From: Bacillota bacterium
Lineage (GTDB): Bacteria; Bacillota; Clostridia; Peptostreptococcales; Acidaminobacteraceae
Direction of reading: 5' to 3'
Length of the DNA stretch: 19,482 bases
NCBI GenBank assembly: GCA_023443345.1
Contig: JAEZUZ010000072.1
Span: 1 to 19,482 of the forward strand
Positions 6,797 to 12,229 of this stretch are shown one piece after another. Under the pieces are notes generated by a model that was given only the letters and a program-made list of their open reading frames with translations, searched no databases and was not told the DNA's origin. Within the stretch, counting starts at the first letter, position 1. The number at the start of each line of letters is the position of its first letter. The position numbers and the translations under genes are program-made.

Positions 6797-8582
6797 TTTT
6801 ATACTCCATTAAAAAATATTGATAAAAGGCATACTTCTCTTGCGAAGTCATTAGTACAGGAAATAATACTTGTATATAGTTGAAAAAGTCATGTAGAACT
6901 CTTTTTAAAATTGGATGATTATTTTCAATTGTTATTACTTCTAGATCTAATTCTTTATCTTGAAATTTAGGTGTTTCTAAAAGCCTTGGCAAAGCTATAA
7001 TTAAGTGCATAGTAACACCTAATATAGTTTCAGAGTTTACCTTATAATTAGGAGGAAGTTCTAAAATTAAGTCATATAACTTTAAAATCATCTTAGAGTA
7101 ATTACATGAGATATCATGTATAAGATTTCCGTTATTTATAAATTCAAAGTCATGAACAAATGGAATTGCTTCATAAGAAGCACCATAGTTTAAGTAGTTT
7201 TCAATTTCGATTATGTCATCTCTAGTTATTAAAGAAGATACATTTATAATTTTTACATCTTTAATATTTAGTTTTACAGTGCTTATGATAAAATCAATTT
7301 CGCTTAGTTCAAATTGGCTTAGTACTTCAAATGAGCTTACACTTTTTACTATTTTTATATTCTTAAAATTATTTTCAATTCGTGATTTTATAAGAGCTGA
7401 TAGACCATGCCCGGTTCCACATACAGTTAAAACTTTATATGTCTTATTTGTTTTTTCTATTCTATTTTTATATAGATAAATTGCAAGATAGTTTATCTCA
7501 TTTTCAATATATTTAATTTCAAAGTCTTTAGAAAAAATAGAGAATAGATTTTCGGCTATTTTATAGTAATCAGCATATTGATTTTTTATGTGCGATAGAG
7601 CTTGTTCTGATACCAGATTGATTTCAGTGCTATATCTCTTTAAAAATTGACTTAAATGTCTTCTTATATCTATTTCTAAATTTGTATATTCAAATTTATA
7701 TTTTTTATTTTTCTTTAGCTCATTCATCATATTTTTAATAGCTATATTTAGTTTTATTGATGAATTAAATTCATCATGAATAAATATTCCATTTGATATG
7801 ATGAATAAAAGTAATAATGTTATTTCAGATTTTTCTATGTTATTACCACAAAGGTGGTTGATTATTTTATTTGCAAATTCATATTCTTTCTCAAATTCTT
7901 TTAAATATAATTTTTTATCTTCTATGAATTTATATGAAGAAATTCTTAAATAGCTGATGAATACAAATAATTTTAAATTCCTAAAAGCACCTGTTGAAAT
8001 CCAAACATTGTAGATTCTTATATATGTCTGAAGACAAGAGATTGTATTTTTATATGTTTCTAATAAATTTAATGAGGACAGTGTTTGTGTTAATTCTTGA
8101 TTATTAAAATTTTCATTTATAAATTTATAGACTTTTTTTCTTAGGACTTCTTCATCTTCATTTATAAAAATCCTATTTTCATTATCTAAAGCTATATTTA
8201 CAACCTTTTGTAGTTCTTTGACGTGGGATTTTAGGTGACTTTTACTGTATGAAATTTTTTGTTCTAGTTCTATATAAGTAGAATTTTTAATCAAAATACT
8301 TAGAAGTATTTTTAAAAGAATTGTCTTAGAAGATAATTCTTTAGATGATATATGTTGTAATAACTTTTGTTTATCAACAGGTGTAAGGAAATATCCTTTG
8401 CCCTTTTTGTTTATCAATTTAATTGAAAAATTTTCTAAATATGATCTTATATCTTGAATATCATATCTAAGAGTTCTTGTGCTTATATCTAAATAACCTC
8501 TTATTTCATCAGTTTTTAAAGGTATGGAGGACTCTATAAGCTTTTTTAAAATATTCTTTTGTCTTTTAGATAATTGGTTCAT
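6789..8582 (-). CDS. PRD/EIIB-domain transcription regulator (BglG/MtlR-like)
   Basis: A 597-residue activator-type regulator. Residues 1-60 form an HTH (ISTRTLRYDI recognition helix, then a GKGYFL wing). Residues about 80-160 look like a second winged helix. The first PRD (about 180-280) lacks the usual histidine. The second PRD (about 290-380) has H309 in RRHLSQFLKR, but Y369 where EIxYLxxH normally carries histidine. Residues about 382-465 are a GatB-type EIIB-like domain with C388 in VCGTGHGLSAL. The C-terminus (about 490-590) looks like another PRD, with H526 in TMHLIIALPRL. A DNA-binding HTH rather than an RNA-binding CAT domain means a promoter-binding regulator. It is the first gene of the operon, with AGAGGAA before the ATG, so it would control itself and the genes after it, probably in response to PTS phosphorylation. 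Confidence 0.88.
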   Translation of the reverse strand: MNQLSKRQKNILKKLIESSIPLKTDEIRGYLDISTRTLRYDIQDIRSYLENFSIKLINKKGKGYFLTPVDKQKLLQHISSKELSSKTILLKILLSILIKNSTYIELEQKISYSKSHLKSHVKELQKVVNIALDNENRIFINEDEEVLRKKVYKFINENFNNQELTQTLSSLNLLETYKNTISCLQTYIRIYNVWISTGAFRNLKLFVFISYLRISSYKFIEDKKLYLKEFEKEYEFANKIINHLCGNNIEKSEITLLLLFIISNGIFIHDEFNSSIKLNIAIKNMMNELKKNKKYKFEYTNLEIDIRRHLSQFLKRYSTEINLVSEQALSHIKNQYADYYKIAENLFSIFSKDFEIKYIENEINYLAIYLYKNRIEKTNKTYKVLTVCGTGHGLSALIKSRIENNFKNIKIVKSVSSFEVLSQFELSEIDFIISTVKLNIKDVKIINVSSLITRDDIIEIENYLNYGASYEAIPFVHDFEFINNGNLIHDISCNYSKMILKLYDLILELPPNYKVNSETILGVTMHLIIALPRLLETPKFQDKELDLEVITIENNHPILKRVLHDFFNYIQVLFPVLMTSQEKYAFYQYFLMEYKND

Positions 8583-8637
8583 CGGTTCCTCTTAAATTAA
8601 AAATAACAAAATATATTAATAATAAGAGCTTTAGTAT

Positions 8638-8663
8638 TTGCACTTTTAGATATATAAGTGCAA
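8638..8663. promoter_or_regulatory. Inverted repeat upstream of the PRD-regulator operon (candidate operator)
   Basis: TTGCACTT (8638-8645) and AAGTGCAA (8656-8663) form a perfect 8-bp inverted repeat with a 10-base AT spacer, 56 bases upstream of the regulator start. It lacks a U-run on either strand, so it is not a terminator. A dimer-binding site for the operon's own regulator fits the position. The surrounding 8583-8727 is very AT-rich and must hold the operon promoter, but no single -35/-10 pair stands out. Confidence 0.5.
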
Positions 8664-8727
8664 TTTATTAATAAATAAATTGTTCCTTTTAAAATACATA
8701 TTTTTATAAAAATTAATAAGGAAAATA

Positions 8728-8751
8728 AAAACTCCACATTTGTGGAGTTTT
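8728..8751 (-). terminator. Terminator of the PTS/glycohydrolase operon
   Basis: The near-perfect palindrome AAACTCCACATTTGTGGAGT (starting at 8729) forms a stem of up to 9-10 bp with a short loop. On the minus strand it is followed by TTTTATTTT. It lies 12 bases beyond the glycohydrolase stop and separates the two minus-strand operons. Confidence 0.85.
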
Positions 8752-8762
8752 ATAAATATTAA

Positions 8763-9791
8763 TTAATCATTTATCAAATTGTATAAATCAAGAGATAGTT
8801 CCTTTAGTTTGAAGTTATTTACTTCCTCTAATTTATTGTATAGGTCTCTAAACTTTCTATCTTGTTGGTCTATAAATGCCCCTACTATTGAAGCTACAAT
8901 TATAGCAATTGTATCTGTATCATATCCTATATTTACAGCATCAATTACAGCCTCAAGAGGGTTATTTTCATTAATTGCAATAATACCAAAGGCACATGGA
9001 ACAGCCTCAGATATATGTAGTCCACTACCAACGACCTCGCTCAATTCTTTTAATCTTTTAGATTTAGGCAAATCTAGAGAAGCTATTTTTAAAGCTAACT
9101 CCATTCTTTTAATTACACTAGCACCAGCGACAATCCTTGATTTTTCCTTAGCTATTTTTAATCCCCTGTCTGCACCGTAGAAACCTGCATCTATTACAGA
9201 TTTAAAAGTTGCATTATCTTTTAGAGACTCACTTATAGCTGAAGCTACAGCACAAGCTCCAGAAATAGCCAATGAATTATCATGAGTAACTTGAGTAATA
9301 GTTATTGCATCATCTATTGCAGCATCTAAATTTCCAGGATTTAAAATGCCCGCAGGAGAAATTTTCATTGCAGCACCATTAGTAGCTTTAGAAGCATAGT
9401 CAACAGTTACTGCTCCTTCTAAAGGCTTTGGTTCTTTAGTATTATTTTTATACATTTCTATAGCACTTCTGGTAGTAGGCCCAGCAAATCTATCAAAATA
9501 TTTAGGTTCTTTAGACCACTTAATCATAGCTTTTTTGACAATTTCAGTGGTTATTTTAGATTTGTTTTCGACTAATTCTTTAGATATATAGTAAACTTGT
9601 GAAAAATCATCTGTAACCTCACCTATTTCATTGCCATAAGCAAAAGCACTTTTATCTGGCTTTGCAAAAGTTCTTAGCATAGGAGGATATTTTTCTCTAA
9701 TTTGTTCAAATGTCAAGTTTTCTGTTGCACTTCCCATAGCATCAGCAATGGCTGATAGTGCAAGAATTGACTCAATTTTATTTTTTAACAT
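8763..9791 (-). CDS. ADP-ribosylglycohydrolase (DraG/ARH)-family hydrolase
   Basis: The 342 residues have the all-helical binuclear-metal fold of this family. An N-terminal ADAMGSATE (16-24) replaces the usual GDALG; T60-D61-D62 in VTDDFSQ provide metal ligands, followed by TNGAAMKISPAGIL (137-150), THDN with H170, and GYDTDTIA (289-296) with D291, D293 and T294. The fourth residue of the usual TDDT is Phe. Metal ligands are therefore intact, which suggests an active N-glycoside hydrolase. It starts 3 bases after the PTS permease stop, with AAAGG as ribosome binding site. A catabolic role on an imported, phosphorylated N-glycoside or nucleoside-like compound fits this pairing better than removal of ADP-ribose from protein. 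That is inference from context. Confidence 0.87.
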   Translation of the reverse strand: MLKNKIESILALSAIADAMGSATENLTFEQIREKYPPMLRTFAKPDKSAFAYGNEIGEVTDDFSQVYYISKELVENKSKITTEIVKKAMIKWSKEPKYFDRFAGPTTRSAIEMYKNNTKEPKPLEGAVTVDYASKATNGAAMKISPAGILNPGNLDAAIDDAITITQVTHDNSLAISGACAVASAISESLKDNATFKSVIDAGFYGADRGLKIAKEKSRIVAGASVIKRMELALKIASLDLPKSKRLKELSEVVGSGLHISEAVPCAFGIIAINENNPLEAVIDAVNIGYDTDTIAIIVASIVGAFIDQQDRKFRDLYNKLEEVNNFKLKELSLDLYNLIND

Positions 9792-9794
9792 TTA

Positions 9795-11147
9795 TTACCT
9801 TTCTACTTCTTCTTTATATCCTATTATTAGAGTTAACAGAGTACCTGATATAAATGATATAGCCAAACCTACAACATAAGCCCAAAGTGTCTTACCAGCA
9901 AAAGCAGGTATTGTTGTAAGTCCTCCAAATACAAAGGCATTTCCAACTACATTGAATAGTCCCATGAAGGCTCCGCCAAGTCCAGCTCCAATACATGCAG
10001 TAATTAGGGGAGTTTTAAATTTAACACCTATTCCATATAGTGCAGGCTCCACAATTCCTGAGAGCATTACAGATACTATTGATGATATAGAGAAACTTTT
10101 TAGTTTTTTATTCTTAGTCTTTAAAAATACAGCAAGAGCAGAACCAGCCATTGCAAAGTTTGCATTAGCTCCATAAGCTATAAAAGGAGAATATCCCTTC
10201 TTAGCTATTTCTGGAATTATAACCATTGTATTAGGAGCCCAGTGTACTCCAAACATTATTAAAATATTCCATATTCCACCTATTACAGCTCCAGTTATAA
10301 TAGGATTTATATTTGCTAATATATCTACTAATTTTGCAATACTTACACTGATATAGTTACTAAAAGGACCAATTGCCATAGCAGTCAGAGGAACTAATAG
10401 AGTAAGAAGAATAGTTGGTATTACAATCATGTGTAGAGCATTAGGTATCCTCTTAGAGAGGAAGTGATCTATTTTTGACTGTATATATGTAGTTAAAATA
10501 GCCGGTATTACTTGTGATGTATATCTAAATACAGGTATTGAAATAGAGAAAAACTTTACAGTATTTCCTCCGTCTCCTTCAACAAAGTTTATAAAATCTG
10601 GCATTATAAGAGCGCCCATAATAGCTGCAGCTATGTATGGATTAGTTTTAAACCTTTTAGCAGAAGTTACAGCTACTAGTAAAGGGAAAAAGTAAAATAC
10701 AGAAGTTGCAGCCAAAGTAAGAAGAGTATTTGTAGGTGATTCTTTATCCAAAATACCTGCCTGATTAGCTAAAATTGTAAATCCTCTAAGTAGACCACAA
10801 CCAGCTAAAAGAGGTAGCAATGGAGAAAAAATACTTACAACTAATTCTACAAATCCATTTAGTAGGCCTCTGTTTTGAGGTTTTTCATCATTTTTTGTGT
10901 TTCCTATAAGTTTGATAAATTCGTTATATACTTCTCCTACTGTTAAACCGATTACTATCTGTAAACCAGATGGATTGTCTATTACTCCTGTTACACCTTC
11001 AATATTTTCTATTTTCTCTTTATTTACTACTTGTCTATCTTTAAGTTTAGGTCTTAGCCTAGTAGCACAGTGTGTAACAGATAGTACGTTTTCTTTGCCG
11101 CCGATATTTTCTAAAATATCTATAGCAATTTGTTTTGAAGATTTCAT
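9795..11147 (-). CDS. PTS sugar permease, EIIBC (glucose/sucrose superfamily)
   Basis: It imports and phosphorylates a sugar using phosphate passed from EI/HPr via an EIIA. Residues 1-80 are the EIIB domain with the phosphorylated cysteine C27 in SVTHCATRLRPKLKD; from about residue 100 the EIIC domain has roughly ten membrane segments, with the family motifs GIWNILIMFGVHWA and SGIVEPALYGIGVKFKTP. I chose the ATG at 11145-11147 (450 residues) over an in-frame start 11 codons upstream, because AAAGGAG lies six bases before it and the protein then starts exactly at the EIIB domain. No EIIA domain is fused or encoded nearby, so an EIIA from another locus must serve it. It is cotranscribed with the glycohydrolase. 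EIIC motifs point to the sucrose/trehalose/N-acetylmuramate group, but the substrate is unknown. Confidence 0.9.
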   Translation of the reverse strand: MKSSKQIAIDILENIGGKENVLSVTHCATRLRPKLKDRQVVNKEKIENIEGVTGVIDNPSGLQIVIGLTVGEVYNEFIKLIGNTKNDEKPQNRGLLNGFVELVVSIFSPLLPLLAGCGLLRGFTILANQAGILDKESPTNTLLTLAATSVFYFFPLLVAVTSAKRFKTNPYIAAAIMGALIMPDFINFVEGDGGNTVKFFSISIPVFRYTSQVIPAILTTYIQSKIDHFLSKRIPNALHMIVIPTILLTLLVPLTAMAIGPFSNYISVSIAKLVDILANINPIITGAVIGGIWNILIMFGVHWAPNTMVIIPEIAKKGYSPFIAYGANANFAMAGSALAVFLKTKNKKLKSFSISSIVSVMLSGIVEPALYGIGVKFKTPLITACIGAGLGGAFMGLFNVVGNAFVFGGLTTIPAFAGKTLWAYVVGLAISFISGTLLTLIIGYKEEVER

Positions 11148-11174
11148 AAAGTTCTCCTTTCTAATTTGAGACGC

Positions 11175-11190
11175 AGACATTATAACGTCT
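11175..11190. promoter_or_regulatory. Imperfect palindrome in the PTS leader (candidate GntR operator)
   Basis: AGACATTATAACGTCT pairs in seven of eight positions and lies just downstream of the predicted transcription start of the PTS operon. That is a typical site for a roadblock repressor. The adjacent GTATAGAC (minus strand) resembles half-sites of HutC-type GntR regulators. Confidence 0.4.
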
Positions 11191-11204
11191 ATACCTGTAA
11201 CTAA

Positions 11205-11232
11205 AGTTTACTATATTTTTACATTATGTCAA
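11205..11232 (-). promoter_or_regulatory. Promoter of the PTS-glycohydrolase operon
   Basis: On the minus strand there is a perfect -35 box TTGACA (11227-11232), a 16-base spacer and a TAAACT -10 (11205-11210). Transcription would begin near 11198, about 50 bases before the permease ATG. Confidence 0.6.
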
Positions 11233-11246
11233 TAAGCAAAAATAAA

Positions 11247-11271
11247 AAATCCATACATTGTGTATGGATTT
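11247..11271 (-). terminator. Terminator of the GntR regulator gene
   Basis: AAATCCATACA and TGTATGGATTT form an 11-bp perfect stem with the loop TTG, followed on the minus strand by TTTTTATTTTT. It overlaps the GntR stop codon and isolates that gene from the PTS operon promoter just beyond. Confidence 0.88.
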
Positions 11272-11968
11272 AAATTTCTAATTCAAGTTGATATTTGTAT
11301 CTATCCGCCCTGTAATATATTTCTGCATATTCAATTACTCTTGAAAATTTATCTCTTGTTGTTCTTCTTACTAGTAGTAGAGGTGAATTTAGTTTAACCT
11401 CTAAATACTTGCTTAATTTATTATCTGACAGTATTGATTCAATCGTCTCAGTTGCTGATTTAACACTATGACCTTTTTGATTAAATAGATTATATAAGCT
11501 TAGATTTGGGTCTGATATTTCATTTTCATTTAATTCTATGCTGTTAGGTATATATACTCTTTGAAATCCCACAGTTAGGCTGTCTATCTTTCTAATTTTT
11601 TCTTGGTAGTGTATTTTTTTGTCTTTTGGTAATTTTAATTGGCTTGATACATATAAACTAGCTTCTATATTCATAGAAAAATCAGTTATTATTGATTCTA
11701 TATTTCTATTTTTATTTTCTTCTGAAAAGCTCATAAGAGATTTTAATTGAAGAGACCCTTTGTCACTTATAACTATCGTACCTATACCAGAAAGTTTTTC
11801 AAGATATCCTTCATCAACTAGCATTTGAACAGAGTGACGAACAGTAATTCTACTTGCGTTAAATTTTTTTACTAGTTCTGGTTCTGCAGGAAATCTTTCA
11901 CCCACTTTAATTTTTCCTTCAATTATATCCTTTTTTAAATTCTCATATATTGATAAATACTTAAGCAT
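11270..11968 (-). CDS. GntR-family (HutC/UTRA) transcription regulator
   Basis: A 232-residue repressor-type protein. Residues about 1-70 are the GntR winged helix (YLSIYENLKKDIIEGKIKVG, then RFPAEPELVKKFNASRITVRHSV with the recognition helix, and a GYLEKLSGIGTIV wing). Residues about 85-230 form the UTRA ligand domain (YQEKIRKIDSLTVGFQRVYIP, SPLLLVRRTTRD, EYAEIYYRADRYKY). The ATG at 11966-11968 is preferred to an upstream TTG because AAAGGA sits six bases before it. The gene has its own terminator and lies directly upstream of the PTS-glycohydrolase operon, so control of that operon by a sugar phosphate ligand is the expected role. It probably also represses itself through the inverted repeat at 11992-12006. 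Confidence 0.9.
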   Translation of the reverse strand: MLKYLSIYENLKKDIIEGKIKVGERFPAEPELVKKFNASRITVRHSVQMLVDEGYLEKLSGIGTIVISDKGSLQLKSLMSFSEENKNRNIESIITDFSMNIEASLYVSSQLKLPKDKKIHYQEKIRKIDSLTVGFQRVYIPNSIELNENEISDPNLSLYNLFNQKGHSVKSATETIESILSDNKLSKYLEVKLNSPLLLVRRTTRDKFSRVIEYAEIYYRADRYKYQLELEI

Positions 11969-11991
11969 TGTAATTCCTTTCAATTATAAAT

Positions 11992-12006
11992 TATACAGCA
12001 TGTATA
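11992..12006. promoter_or_regulatory. Perfect inverted repeat upstream of GntR (candidate operator)
   Basis: TATACAgcaTGTATA is a 6-bp perfect inverted repeat with a 3-base centre, 24 bases upstream of the GntR start. Position and symmetry fit autoregulation by a HutC-type dimer. An ACAG/GTATA combination recurs near the PTS operator without the same spacing. Confidence 0.45.
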
Positions 12007-12079
12007 TTTTTTATTAAAGCTTTAATATTGTATTAACTATGTTTAAAAGACATAAAAAAATTATTATAGAACAATGGTA

Positions 12080-12099
12080 GGTAAAACAGAGACTATAGT
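12080..12099 (+). repeat. Right copy of the 20-bp direct repeat bracketing the minus-strand block
   Basis: It is identical to 1397-1416, including the GGTAA that holds the dgoD stop codon in the left copy. Here it lies in non-coding sequence between two divergent genes, as the left part of a complete terminator. Confidence 0.85.
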
Positions 12100-12110
12100 C
12101 TCTGTTTTTT
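12083..12110 (+). terminator. Orphan intrinsic terminator between divergent genes
   Basis: A perfect 26-base palindrome (12083-12108) with the AAAACAGAGAC stem is followed by further T residues. The GntR gene is read away to the left and the flavoprotein gene away to the right, so no visible neighbouring gene ends here. It reads as the original dgoD terminator, now separated from dgoD, or as a block against read-through towards the flavoprotein gene. Confidence 0.8.
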
Positions 12111-12112
12111 AA

Positions 12113-12126
12113 TAAACAATTGTTTA
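12113..12126. promoter_or_regulatory. 14-bp perfect palindrome upstream of the flavoprotein gene
   Basis: TAAACAATTGTTTA is perfectly symmetric and lies directly after the orphan terminator, about 100 bases before the flavoprotein ATG. It is a candidate regulator site; AT-rich palindromes of this length also arise by chance. Confidence 0.3.
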
Positions 12127-12141
12127 CAATAAACTTATTTT

Positions 12142-12164
12142 ACAATCAATTTATATATGATTGT
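12142..12164. promoter_or_regulatory. Inverted repeat ACAATCA-N9-TGATTGT upstream of the flavoprotein gene
   Basis: Seven-base perfect arms at 12142-12148 and 12158-12164 have an AT-only centre, about 65 bases upstream of the ATG. The spacing suits a dimeric regulator bound on one face of the helix. It does not match the FNR consensus half-site spacing. Confidence 0.4.
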
Positions 12165-12208
12165 TATTTTATTAACTAATTTTAAAAGACATGCATCTAA
12201 AATCTTGA

Positions 12209-12224
12209 TATAATATAGATGGAG
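12209..12224 (+). promoter_or_regulatory. TATAAT -10 box and GGAGG ribosome binding site of the flavoprotein gene
   Basis: A perfect TATAAT (12209-12214) is followed almost at once by GGAGG (12220-12224) and the ATG at 12230. With AAGACA as a weak -35 at 17-base spacing, transcription would start near 12221, giving a leader of under ten bases. The real promoter could instead lie further upstream. Confidence 0.4.
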
Positions 12225-12229
12225 GTATT

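Larger units (their letters stand above)
12031..12192. repeat. Pair of near-identical 23-bp direct repeats in the GntR/flavoprotein divergent region
   Basis: 12031-12053 and 12170-12192 match at 21 of 23 positions (both run TATTAACTA, two differing bases, TTTAAAAGACAT). They lie 139 bases apart and enclose the orphan terminator and the palindromes of this region. They could be a duplicated regulator site or the trace of a local duplication of the flavoprotein promoter. Confidence 0.7.

Noticed and set aside
8583..8727. Possible RNA antiterminator target (RAT) and leader terminator before the BglG-like regulator
   Set aside because: The regulator has an HTH DNA-binding start rather than an RNA-binding CAT domain, and the inverted repeat there has no U-run, so transcription antitermination is not supported.
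8779..9180. 133-codon open frame on the plus strand opposite the glycohydrolase gene
   Set aside because: It lies entirely over the conserved glycohydrolase coding sequence, including the DTDT motif region, and has no upstream ribosome binding site or family resemblance.
1397..12099. Attachment sites (attL/attR) of an integrative element
   Set aside because: The 20-bp direct repeat would fit, but no integrase, excisionase, relaxase or phage gene lies in the block and the repeat coincides with a terminator hairpin, so it is reported as a repeat and not called an att site.
12142..12164. FNR/CRP-type binding site upstream of the anaerobic flavoprotein gene
   Set aside because: The arms (ACAATCA/TGATTGT) and 9-base centre do not match the TTGAT-N4-ATCAA layout, so it is kept only as an unassigned inverted repeat.
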